A stretch of DNA of 21,165 bases from an uncultured Alcanivoracaceae bacterium. GTDB taxonomy: Bacteria; Pseudomonadota; Gammaproteobacteria; Pseudomonadales; Alcanivoracaceae. The notes beneath the pieces are model-generated. The model worked only from the letters and a program-made list of their open reading frames with translations, searched no databases and had not been told where the DNA came from. The stretch is taken from contig CALEAR010000218.1 in NCBI GenBank assembly GCA_937943665.1, forward strand, positions 1 through 21,165. The letters run 5' to 3'. Shown piece after piece: positions 8,007 through 15,484 of this stretch; position 1 is the stretch's first letter; each line of letters begins with the position of its first letter. Position numbers and translations under genes: made by a program.

Positions 8007-8023
8007 TATGCATATTTTGCATA
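8007..8023 (-). promoter_or_regulatory. LysR-type box at the cysB promoter
   Basis: TATGCA and TGCATA form perfect 6-base arms around five bases, containing the classic T-N11-A spacing. It overlaps a possible minus-strand -10, CATAAT (8005-8010 on the plus strand), about 30 bases upstream of the cysB start. The position suits negative autoregulation by CysB. The rest of the 201-bp region is A/T-rich and contains two CTTAAG hexamers near 8080-8100. Confidence 0.45.
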
Positions 8024-8177
8024 TAAACGACTAGCTTTAATCGCTTTAAGCATATAAGTAAAAGTCATAGGCTGCGCTTAAGGTCCCCGTGCTTAAGTGA
8101 GCCTGCGCTCAGTGAAGCACAATCTTTTGTTCCACATACCTCCTCTGATCATTTTTTTAAGTAAAAATTGCAACAAA

Positions 8178-8834
8178 TTACAGGCGAATTAATCGTTGTT
8201 GGTAATAAGCCACTAACGCCTGCTGAAAACTCACTCCCATGGCTGGCACCCCACGCTCAATGGCAACATATGTGGATTTTTTGATAGTGGCCCGTGCGGC
8301 CCTCACTAATCCACGGCTAAAGCGCTTCACTTCTATGGCGGCCACCGTGTTATCCATGTAATGCTGCAAGGCTTCATCAGCCATTAATTTAAAGGTTTGC
8401 ACCAACGCCTCCACGGGCACCACCCCCTGTTCATTCAAAGTGGTAAACGTTGATTCCACCTGGGCTTGTGCTGCAGAGGAAAGGGGGAAACCAATAAGGT
8501 GCTGCTCACCTTGCTGAAAGTGTAATTGCTTAAAGTGGGCCACTAACCCCGCTTGATCCTCTCGAGTGATACGGTGCAATAAGCGTAAGGCCAATGAGGT
8601 GGAGGTGTTCTTAATCACAGCAACCCCCTTCATGATAAGGTTCACCACTGTGCCCTCCGCACCAATGGCCTCCATGGGCGCCACAAAAAAGGCCTGCATG
8701 GCCTCCTCCACAAAATGCTCGATAATGTCTTTTAAAGGCGCTTCATGCACCTGCTTCGGCGCCTTTTCATGGGCGTTATATAACTGTTGCAACGCTTGCA
8801 CCAAATCCTCTGTGGGAGTAAATACCAGCCTCAT
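8178..8834 (-). CDS. Unrecognised 218-residue helical protein
   Basis: I do not recognise the family. The protein is soluble-looking and probably mostly helical, has no Cys, no signal peptide and no clear membrane segment. A mildly hydrophobic, Gly-containing stretch lies at about 58-75 (IGAEGTVVNLIMKG). The C-terminal 60 residues are basic (VKRFSRGLVRAARATIKK). The ATG at 8834 has AGGGA six bases upstream. It lies 42 bases after the DUF2489 gene on the same strand, so the two are probably co-transcribed. No terminator with a U tract was seen downstream. Candidate roles cannot be assigned. Confidence 0.75.
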   Translation of the reverse strand: MRLVFTPTEDLVQALQQLYNAHEKAPKQVHEAPLKDIIEHFVEEAMQAFFVAPMEAIGAEGTVVNLIMKGVAVIKNTSTSLALRLLHRITREDQAGLVAHFKQLHFQQGEQHLIGFPLSSAAQAQVESTFTTLNEQGVVPVEALVQTFKLMADEALQHYMDNTVAAIEVKRFSRGLVRAARATIKKSTYVAIERGVPAMGVSFQQALVAYYQQRLIRL

Positions 8835-8876
8835 CCTTTATCCCTGTATCACTATTCCATACCCAGCCCTAACAAA

Positions 8877-9353
8877 TTACGCCTCGCTGCCGCGGGTCAC
8901 TATTATCTTATCAATGGCATCCGCAGGCAGCGCTTCACGCAACGTCTTAGCCGCTTTCACCACTGCTTTGCCGTATCGGGCTTCCAACTCTTCACGGTAC
9001 TTATCCTGCTGCTCGCGCTGCACCCTTGGCAAACGCTTACGCGCTTCACCAATGGCAAGCACCAAGGCTTGTTCCGCCATCTCATGCACCACGGCCACAT
9101 CTGCTTGAATAGGCTCATCAATGCTCTGCAGCATGGCGGATAAACGCAAGGCCCCTTCGGTAACATTCACCTGTTCTGTTTCCACCGCACGCGCCATAAT
9201 GGCAAGCTGCGCCACTAGCTGAGTACGCCGATGTAAACGCAAAGCCTCTTGCTGTTGTTTTTGCTGCCAAACCCGCCACCACAAATAAGCGGCATAAATA
9301 CCCAACAACACCACCACTGCAAACCCGATCCATAACACCCAATGCATACTCAT
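8877..9353 (-). CDS. DUF2489 family membrane-anchored protein
   Basis: The 158-residue protein has one N-terminal membrane segment (about 5-26) ending in a Trp/Arg/Gln-rich boundary, then a cytoplasmic helical domain. The segment RAVETEQVNVTEGALRLSAMLQSID is the conserved core of DUF2489 proteins of gammaproteobacteria, whose role is not established. The tail KAAKTLREALPADAIDKIIV is also typical. The ATG at 9353 has GGAG three bases upstream; a second ATG two codons later would be better spaced (nine). It sits 59 bases after rlmG and 42 bases before the 218-residue gene, all on the minus strand, so a three-gene transcript is possible. Confidence 0.8.
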   Translation of the reverse strand: MSMHWVLWIGFAVVVLLGIYAAYLWWRVWQQKQQQEALRLHRRTQLVAQLAIMARAVETEQVNVTEGALRLSAMLQSIDEPIQADVAVVHEMAEQALVLAIGEARKRLPRVQREQQDKYREELEARYGKAVVKAAKTLREALPADAIDKIIVTRGSEA

Positions 9354-9412
9354 GCTCTCCTAACCATTATTTCGCTGCGCGTTAGCGTAACAGGCAAACC
9401 CCCTAGGCCATG

Positions 9413-10555
9413 CTATTTTTGATGACTTTTACTAAATTTTGAGTTCCATGCTTTTAACAATACAAACTTAGGATGACGCGCCACTAGCGCTACACCACGG
9501 AAATAGCGCCGCAAATGCTTCTCATAACCAAGGTGCTGATTTGCTACCACCCATACTTCCCCTTGAGGAGCTAATTTTTTAGCTGCATGGGAAAACAGCA
9601 TAAAAGCTACCCCTGTATCCAAGGTATGACCTTGGTGGAAAGGGGGGTTCAACAAAATTAAATCCGCTTGCCCTTGCCACCCCCAAAGCCCATTACCATG
9701 AAAAAACTCAGCCTCTCTTTGCGGGAACAAAGCCTGCCAATTGGCTTGAGCGCTAGCCATGGCCAGTGATGATTCATCGGCAAAACAAAGATGGCTTTTC
9801 GGATGATTTTGCGCCGCGTACAAACCAAGTACGCCGCTGCCACAAGCTAAATCCACAATATGCTCGTATTGCCCCTTGGGAAAATGCTCCAACATAAATC
9901 GTGTGCCTATATCCAGTTGCTGTTGGGCAAACACCCCTGGATGGGCCATTAGTGGGGTTTCAGTGAAAGGCACTTGAAATGTTGAGCTCGCCTGCCTAGG
10001 CATGTGCCCATCGCCTTTTGCCTGCCCCACTAGCCCATGGGCCTTAAATTTTCCAGGTAACAACTCCACCTTTTGCAGCTGCGCTCGTACTAGCTCTAGT
10101 AAGCGTGCAGGAATATGTTTATCTAACCAAGCCAAGTAAATGGGGGTGCCTGGGGGCAGCTCTGTGGTTAGCCGCTGTAATTGATACTCCAGTAGCGCCA
10201 AGGTTTTAGGCACCTTCAACCACACTTCCCCCACAGCGGGCAAAGTCTCCAAGGGCCAATGCCAATGGGATAATGTAGCCTCTAGGTCATTTAATTGCGC
10301 ATTTTTACGCCAATTGTATTGTGCCACCCAGGAATCATTCCAATGGTGTATCTCACCTCTATGGCTAGCCCCAATGGCCAAGGCACCAAATTCATCGTTC
10401 ACCACCAACAATGGCGGCAAGAAATGTTTCATTCGATGATGTAACATATAACGGTCTGCGCCATCCCAAGCCTGATGTGTTTCACGCTGGCGCACTGGAT
10501 GCCGTCGCAATGTAATTTGGCGGTGTTCCAAAGAAAGATGTATTGGGGTACGCAA
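9413..10555 (-). CDS. rlmG: 23S rRNA (guanine-1835-N2) methyltransferase RlmG
   Basis: SAM-dependent enzyme that methylates G1835 of 23S rRNA. The 380 residues match E. coli RlmG length (378). The degenerate N-terminal methyltransferase-like domain begins ITLRRHP and includes QAWDGADRYML (28-38). The active C-terminal domain has motif I VDLACGSGVLGLYAA (234-248) and the catalytic NPPF (303-306). The ending FVLLKAWN is characteristic. The only in-frame start fitting the family N-terminus is TTG at 10555, since a TAG lies seven codons upstream. AAGG is only two bases from this TTG, so translation may be weak. It is divergent from merR. Confidence 0.92.
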   Translation of the reverse strand: MRTPIHLSLEHRQITLRRHPVRQRETHQAWDGADRYMLHHRMKHFLPPLLVVNDEFGALAIGASHRGEIHHWNDSWVAQYNWRKNAQLNDLEATLSHWHWPLETLPAVGEVWLKVPKTLALLEYQLQRLTTELPPGTPIYLAWLDKHIPARLLELVRAQLQKVELLPGKFKAHGLVGQAKGDGHMPRQASSTFQVPFTETPLMAHPGVFAQQQLDIGTRFMLEHFPKGQYEHIVDLACGSGVLGLYAAQNHPKSHLCFADESSLAMASAQANWQALFPQREAEFFHGNGLWGWQGQADLILLNPPFHQGHTLDTGVAFMLFSHAAKKLAPQGEVWVVANQHLGYEKHLRRYFRGVALVARHPKFVLLKAWNSKFSKSHQK

Positions 10556-10714
10556 TGCCTTGACTCTTTTCTAAGATTAAAGTGAGATATTATGCCCTCT
10601 TACGGGCTAAACAACGAGCCAGTAGGATGGCGCCTCACTGTATCTTATAGTGTTTAGGTATCAACCCTTTGGGCACAAATACTTCTGTTTGACCACAACA
10701 TAGGAACGGCGACA

Positions 10715-11596
10715 TTGGCTTTAACACCATCTTCCATGAAGGGTACACCTTTGACCCCTAAATCCATTCTTCAAACCCTACGCAAGCTCTCCAATAGCAC
10801 CTTAGGAACTGAAGAAAACGAGCCTGAAAACAAAAGTGTACGCGAGTTCACCATTGATGAAATCGCCCGTGAAGCTGATACCACTGTACGGAATGTGCGT
10901 GCCTACCAAGACCGTGGGTTACTTCCTCCGCCCGAACGTCGTGGGCGCTCTGGCATTTATACCGATGTGCACTTAGCACGTTTGCGTATTATTGGGCAGC
11001 TACTAAAACGGGGCTTCACCTTAGCCAATATTCGTGATCTCATCACTGCTTGGGAAGAAGGCCGTGATTTAAATGATATCCTTGGGCTTGAAGTGGTGGT
11101 CACCAGCCCTTGGAGCGAGGAAGCCCCCTCGTACATTACCTATGATGAAATGCTAGAGGATTTTGGCCAAAGCCTTACACAGGAAGCCCTGCTTAAAGCA
11201 GTGGAGCTTGGCTACATTATTCCTGAAGGTAACCGCCTGCGTGTGCCTAGCCCACGAATTTTAAACGCAGGTCGGGAGTTGGCCGCTGCTGGCATTCCAC
11301 TGGATGCTCTTTTGGAACAAGTAAGTGCTGTGCGCAAGGAAGTTAGCCGTATTGCCGATGGCTTTATTGAACTCGTGGAAAAACAACTGCTAGACGTGAA
11401 ATACGGGCAAGGCTTACCCAGTGGTGAGGAAGTGAAAGAACTTTCAGAGTTTGTTCAACGGGTACGCCCCATCGCCGATATGGTGGTGAGTGCCGAATTG
11501 GCACGCATTCTGGATAAATCCATTAACGATGTATTAGTAAACCGTATTGCTGGGGTTATTGAGGCCCTAGAAGAAAATGGCGAGCCTGTGCCCTAG
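10715..11596 (+). CDS. MerR-family transcriptional regulator with long C-terminal domain
   Basis: DNA-binding one-component regulator, 293 residues, about twice the length of metal-sensing MerR proteins. A poorly conserved basic N-terminus (1-42) precedes the winged HTH: FTIDEIAREADTTVRNVRAYQDRGLLPPPERRG (45-77), then GIYTDVHLARLRII and the coiled linker LLKRGFTLANIRDLI. Residues 125-293 form an alpha-helical effector domain that I cannot assign. The protein has no Cys, so classic thiolate metal or redox sensing is excluded. The start is TTG at 10715, with AGGAA eight bases upstream; the ATG at 10736 has no ribosome site. It converges on the PlsC-ACBP-thioesterase operon, and an acyl-type ligand is a guess from this position only. 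Confidence 0.88.
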   Translation: MALTPSSMKGTPLTPKSILQTLRKLSNSTLGTEENEPENKSVREFTIDEIAREADTTVRNVRAYQDRGLLPPPERRGRSGIYTDVHLARLRIIGQLLKRGFTLANIRDLITAWEEGRDLNDILGLEVVVTSPWSEEAPSYITYDEMLEDFGQSLTQEALLKAVELGYIIPEGNRLRVPSPRILNAGRELAAAGIPLDALLEQVSAVRKEVSRIADGFIELVEKQLLDVKYGQGLPSGEEVKELSEFVQRVRPIADMVVSAELARILDKSINDVLVNRIAGVIEALEENGEPVP

Positions 11597-11622
11597 TGCC
11601 ATCCTTTACACACTAGGGCACA
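11587..11622. terminator. 12-base-pair stem-loop across the merR stop codon
   Basis: TGTGCCCTAGTG (11587-11598) and CACTAGGGCACA (11611-11622) are perfect inverted copies with a 12-base loop. The left arm contains the merR stop codon, and the right arm ends six bases before the stop codon of the convergent thioesterase gene. Neither side has a U run, so it is not a standard intrinsic terminator. It may protect 3' ends or stall polymerases at the convergent junction. Confidence 0.5.
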
Positions 11623-11627
11623 AGCGA

Positions 11628-12401
11628 TTACGTGAAGATCGTTACCGTTTGGCGAGTTAACGCCATTAGTTTGCCTTCTGTGGACCAAAGCTGCCCTTGG
11701 GTTACACAGTAGCCATCTTCACCCTGCTCTGTTTCCACATGAAATTGCCACCAAGGCGAATTAATCACTTCCTCATCCATGAATTCCACTGTCCACGTTA
11801 AACTGCTACTTGGAGCGGGTTGCTTATACATAGGCAATACCGCAGGTGGCCAAGCATCGATAAGTGCCAACAGGGCGCTATGATCCATGGTTAAGCCCTC
11901 TTCCTTAAATCGAATCCAACCGCCGAAACTTCCCACTTCACTGCGGGAGAAAGGCAAATGCTCTGTGGCCCAACGCATATCAAAATAACGCAAAAACACC
12001 GGTGAAACACCTTCCACATAGGGCAAGGGAAAGGCTTCATCTTTGTTTTTCATAGCCACAGGTGCAGGGCCATTCACGACAATGTGAGATTCCCGCGCTG
12101 CCCCAAAACTCACTAGCATAATGGCAAGGGTTTGCCCTTCCTGCTGTAAACGACACTCCGCCTGGGTAACAGACCCTCCTGCGCGCAATACTTGAGCATC
12201 TAACTTCACTGGACCCTGGCCCACAGGGCCAATAAAAGAAACATATAAGCTCCGTGGCGGCCTATCAGGCACTAAGCGGGCCAATTCGGCGTACATCACA
12301 GCGCCAATAAGCCCTCCAAAACACGCTCGGCCTTGGCTCCAACCTTCGGGAATACTGTGTTCGCCCTTAGCAAAGGCGGCCATTACCTGCGAAAACTCCA
12401 C
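11628..12401 (-). CDS. Acyl-CoA thioesterase, TesB-like double hot-dog
   Basis: Likely cleaves acyl-CoA thioesters. The 257 residues show the double hot-dog layout: MEFSQVMAAF and GWSQGRACFGGLIGAVMYAEL (20-40) are the first hot-dog start, with the usual GR..FGG glycines. The second half has LTMDHSALLALIDAWPP, the TesB-like helix. I chose GTG at 12401, with AAGGAG exactly six bases upstream. An in-frame ATG at 12440 is rejected because it sits inside the stem of the preceding terminator. It is third in the PlsC-ACBP-thioesterase set, separated from ACBP by that terminator. Chain-length preference is unknown. Confidence 0.87.
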   Translation of the reverse strand: MEFSQVMAAFAKGEHSIPEGWSQGRACFGGLIGAVMYAELARLVPDRPPRSLYVSFIGPVGQGPVKLDAQVLRAGGSVTQAECRLQQEGQTLAIMLVSFGAARESHIVVNGPAPVAMKNKDEAFPLPYVEGVSPVFLRYFDMRWATEHLPFSRSEVGSFGGWIRFKEEGLTMDHSALLALIDAWPPAVLPMYKQPAPSSSLTWTVEFMDEEVINSPWWQFHVETEQGEDGYCVTQGQLWSTEGKLMALTRQTVTIFT

Positions 12402-12425
12402 CTTAAACTCCTTATTATTCTTCAC

Positions 12426-12460
12426 AAAAAAAACCCGCATTCCTTTTTGAAGAATGCGGG
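12426..12460 (-). terminator. Rho-independent terminator after the ACBP gene
   Basis: On the minus strand a perfect 9-base stem (CCCGCATTC/GAATGCGGG, nine-base loop) is followed by eight T. It starts six bases after the ACBP stop codon and ends about 25 bases before the GTG of the co-directional thioesterase gene, which leaves no space for a normal promoter. It may act as a partial attenuator. Confidence 0.92.
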
Positions 12461-12466
12461 CTTAGC

Positions 12467-12721
12467 TTATTTATGGGTCTTAAGTAACGCTTCCACTTTT
12501 GCCACATATTTTTGTTGGGCTTCCTCTTGCGCTAGCCCCTTAAGGTTTGCCCAAGCATCATATTTAGCACGCCCCACCATATCGAGCATACCTGGGCGTT
12601 TGCCCTTCACATCACCTTCTGTACCTTGCTTAAAATGTGCATATAAGAATAACAAATCATCATTGCTTGGACGTTTAGTAAGGGTTTTTACATCCTGCTG
12701 CGCTTGCTCAAACTGGCTCAT
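12467..12721 (-). CDS. Acyl-CoA-binding protein
   Basis: Small cytosolic four-helix carrier that binds medium- to long-chain acyl-CoA. The 84 residues match the 86-residue eukaryotic family. The ligand residues line up with bovine ACBP: Y27 (Y28), K31 (K32), K53 (K54) and Y72 (Y73), with F30 in place of Y31. The core DVKGKRPGMLDMVGRAKYDAW is diagnostic. The ATG at 12721 has GAGGA about five bases upstream and comes seven bases after the acyltransferase stop codon, so these two are coupled. ACBP is common in eukaryotes and patchy in bacteria. Its place beside PlsC and a thioesterase suggests supply or buffering of acyl-CoA for lipid synthesis. Confidence 0.95.
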   Translation of the reverse strand: MSQFEQAQQDVKTLTKRPSNDDLLFLYAHFKQGTEGDVKGKRPGMLDMVGRAKYDAWANLKGLAQEEAQQKYVAKVEALLKTHK

Positions 12722-12728
12722 ACATTCC

Positions 12729-13364
12729 TCATTCTTGTGTGGTTTTAGATAATGCTTTTAAGGGTTGCGACATCAATGCCGGCCGGCAGCCCTGTGCCCC
12801 CTTATAAAGCGCTAAAATTTTTGGCAAATCCTGCTCAAAATCCCCAGAGGGGGTAAAAGTACCGGCAAAGCGGATTTCCTTCTTACTATAATCGATCACA
12901 GTGACAAGGATGGGCACTTGTGCCTCATGGGCAATGGCGTAAAAGCCACTTCTCCAAGTGGGAGCATTATTACGCGTACCCTCGGGGGATAGCCCCAAAA
13001 ACATTTGTTCACTGTTATTTAACGCATTCACTGATTGCTGCACCACCCCATGACGGCTACTTCTATCAATGGGGATGCCACCAAGCCACTGAATAAAGCG
13101 CTTAAAAGGCGGTTTAAATAAGCTATCCTTCGCCATAATTTGCACTTTTACGCGAAGAGCAAGGGCGGCTGCTATCACATAAAACGCATCCCAATTAGAG
13201 GTGTGAGGCGCACCAATCACCACCACCTTAGACACATTAGGGAGCTCCCCCTTCACCCGCCAGCCGGCCATCCATAATACAAAGGCGCCCAACCATTCAG
13301 TAAACCTATTACCCCGACGTGGAACCTTATCCCCCACGGGTGACTGTATGACTTTGTTCTTCAT
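12729..13364 (-). CDS. PlsC-like 1-acylglycerol-3-phosphate acyltransferase family protein
   Basis: Likely transfers an acyl chain to a glycerolipid or other lipid acceptor at the inner face of the membrane. The 211 residues show the glycerolipid acyltransferase blocks: H54-T-S-N-W-D59 (HX4D), GGIPIDRSS (95-103) and SPEGTR (126-131). A hydrophobic segment at 22-36 can associate with the membrane. It is shorter than full-length PlsC and resembles the small acyltransferases often annotated as 'glycerol acyltransferase'. The ATG at 13364 has a weak AAGAG about eight bases upstream. It leads the ACBP pair; 90 bp separate it from tgpA upstream, with no convincing promoter seen. The acceptor lipid is unknown. 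Confidence 0.9.
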   Translation of the reverse strand: MKNKVIQSPVGDKVPRRGNRFTEWLGAFVLWMAGWRVKGELPNVSKVVVIGAPHTSNWDAFYVIAAALALRVKVQIMAKDSLFKPPFKRFIQWLGGIPIDRSSRHGVVQQSVNALNNSEQMFLGLSPEGTRNNAPTWRSGFYAIAHEAQVPILVTVIDYSKKEIRFAGTFTPSGDFEQDLPKILALYKGAQGCRPALMSQPLKALSKTTQE

Positions 13365-13454
13365 AAGCAGCTCTTATTATGTTTTTAATACTAATGAGTC
13401 ACACAGCATCATACTAACCTAGCGGCTTTTCTGCATTAACCTTAGACCTTTGTA

Positions 13455-15482
13455 CTAAGGCAATTCAGCTTTGCTTTTAGGTAACTTAGCCAATGTTTTT
13501 CTGATTCTTTTAAGGTCTTCAGGCACGCTTGGTGGAGCCTCTGGGGCGTAAAGCCAAGGCACCATGGCAGCCGCCCATTGTTCAAACTCATGGGCGGCCT
13601 CCGGCCAGTAAAGGCTCGCCATATTCGCTAATTGTTGTGGGCTTAAATGGGCTGTGGCCTCCATGGGTACCCGCGCCTTACGATGCAATAACAAACGTAG
13701 CCAGTGAATCTCTTCTTGATAGTGTGTGCGTTGTGGCCCCCGTGTTTGCCAAAATGTCCATACCAATACAGGCAACAACAATATAAATACTAATACCGCC
13801 AAGCTGTAAGCAAGTTTAGCCGGCGTGATGTGCCCCAATAAGCCAGATAAAAAACGATTCTGTTGGGATTCATCATAGTTCAGTACCCATCGCTGCCAAT
13901 TAAACTCTATCCAATCTAATTGAGCCCTTAAACTGCTGATCAAGCGGTTGCCGTACCACATGGCACGCACAGCGCTATTGCTTGATTGCGCTGCGGTACG
14001 TGCTTGCTCAATGCGCTCAGGCGCCACTGTGGCGGTGGGATCTACCCTCACCCAACCCTGTTCTGGCAGCCACACCTCCACCCAAGCATGGGCATGGTAC
14101 TGATACACACTCAAATGCTGGCTGCGAGGGTTCCACTCCCCTCCTTGGTAGCCCACCACAACGCGAGCGGGCACCTTGGCAGCACGCATAAGCACAGCAA
14201 ATGCGGAAGCAAAATGCTCACAAAAGCCACTTTGGGTACCAAAAAGAAAATCATCATTGGGGTGCTCACCCGTGCGCGGCGGCGTTAGGGGGCAAGAGAA
14301 AGGCTCATCCAAAAACCACTGCAGTGCCCCTTGCACCAAGGCATCAGTCGTACTCTGGCGCGCCATAAGCTGTGCTGCCAACTGACGGGTTTTAGGCTCC
14401 ACTAAGGGAGGCAAATGCACATAGTGATCCCGCTGCTTTTCAGTTAGAGCCTCAGGCACCTCCTTTGGTTTGGCACGTTGCGCTTCGTACACAAAGCGTT
14501 CATCCACTGGCCTAGCCCTGGCTAAGGTATCACCAAAAGCGAGCCCCACCTGTGGTGTTTGGCTGGCCGAGTGGGATAATCCATACAACCAAGATTCCCC
14601 TGTGGGCTCAAGCAACACACGATAAGTGTATTGGGCAGCCACCTCCCGCTGAGTGAGCTGCTGCCACCAAACTGGCATGGATTGCCTTTCTGGCAACAGC
14701 AAACGATGCTTAATACGGTGGGGTTGTCGCCACTGGCGGCCATCAAATTCAGACAACACCAAACCTCGCCAGTACAATGCCGATTGCGGTGGTCTTGCCT
14801 CTTCAAACTCCACCCGAAAGGCCAGCTCCGTGGATTCACTGAGCTCACTGATGGCACCTAGGGTTAACGAATCTGTCATGCCTGTTTTAGCCTTTCCCTC
14901 ACTGCTTGGAATGGCCCATAAAGGCCCAAAACGAGGCACAAAAATAAACAATACCACCATAATGGGTATGCTTTGCAGTAAAATAACAGCGCTGCTACGC
15001 CCGTGGGAGCGGCCAGACCAGCTGAGCGTGGGCACATTCACCCCCACCAATGCCGCGGTAAGCAACCACAAAAGTAACAGCACATAAAAAGCGGTGAAGG
15101 GGCCCTGATAAAATAAAAACACTGTGGCCGCCACAAAATAGCCTAATACCAAAAACACATAGGCATCTCGTTGACGCTGCATTTCTAGCAACTTCAGCAA
15201 AAATGCTCCCACTAATAATTGACTGCTAGCTTCAGTGCCAAAAAAATGCCCGTTTTCCCGCCATACAAGGGCTAACACCACCGCCATCAGCAAGAACCGC
15301 AGCCACTTATTGGGCATCTCTGCACGCCCCACATGAATACGACAGCGCCACAACAGCACCAAAGGCAATAGTACTTTTAACCAAAGGCCGCCATAAAAGG
15401 CATGGGGTAACACGGCAAATAAAGCGGCGAGCAATAACCAATAAAAGCTATGTCGCGGCACTTGATAGGACACATTCGCCAT
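13455..15482 (-). CDS. tgpA: TgpA-like membrane transglutaminase (DUF3488/transglutaminase-like/DUF4129)
   Basis: Inner-membrane protein with a periplasmic transglutaminase-like domain; P. aeruginosa TgpA is essential and thought to act at the cell envelope. The 675 residues match the family. About six membrane helices lie in 12-183, followed by a periplasmic region whose papain-like triad is C421 (SGFCEHFA), H465 (HAHAWVEVW) and D481 (VDPTATV). A final membrane helix (557-579) leads to a cytoplasmic DUF4129-like tail. The ATG starts two bases after the DUF58 stop codon, with AAGAGA upstream, so translation is coupled. It ends the moxR-DUF58-tgpA operon; the hairpin over its stop codon lacks a U tract. 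Confidence 0.93.
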   Translation of the reverse strand: MANVSYQVPRHSFYWLLLAALFAVLPHAFYGGLWLKVLLPLVLLWRCRIHVGRAEMPNKWLRFLLMAVVLALVWRENGHFFGTEASSQLLVGAFLLKLLEMQRQRDAYVFLVLGYFVAATVFLFYQGPFTAFYVLLLLWLLTAALVGVNVPTLSWSGRSHGRSSAVILLQSIPIMVVLFIFVPRFGPLWAIPSSEGKAKTGMTDSLTLGAISELSESTELAFRVEFEEARPPQSALYWRGLVLSEFDGRQWRQPHRIKHRLLLPERQSMPVWWQQLTQREVAAQYTYRVLLEPTGESWLYGLSHSASQTPQVGLAFGDTLARARPVDERFVYEAQRAKPKEVPEALTEKQRDHYVHLPPLVEPKTRQLAAQLMARQSTTDALVQGALQWFLDEPFSCPLTPPRTGEHPNDDFLFGTQSGFCEHFASAFAVLMRAAKVPARVVVGYQGGEWNPRSQHLSVYQYHAHAWVEVWLPEQGWVRVDPTATVAPERIEQARTAAQSSNSAVRAMWYGNRLISSLRAQLDWIEFNWQRWVLNYDESQQNRFLSGLLGHITPAKLAYSLAVLVFILLLPVLVWTFWQTRGPQRTHYQEEIHWLRLLLHRKARVPMEATAHLSPQQLANMASLYWPEAAHEFEQWAAAMVPWLYAPEAPPSVPEDLKRIRKTLAKLPKSKAELP

Positions 15483-15484
15483 AG

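Noticed and set aside
8566..9108. 180-codon plus-strand open frame
   Set aside because: It is antisense to the 218-residue and DUF2489 genes, has low-complexity Ser/Ala/Thr composition and no ribosome site.
12402..12440. Upstream ATG for the thioesterase
   Set aside because: It lies in the terminator stem after the ACBP gene; GTG 12401 has AAGGAG at ideal spacing.
13440..13460. CCTTAG/CTAAGG hairpin over the tgpA stop codon as a terminator
   Set aside because: Only six base pairs and no U run on either strand.
14653..15087. 144-codon plus-strand open frame inside tgpA
   Set aside because: Antisense shadow of a well-supported gene with no protein-family features.
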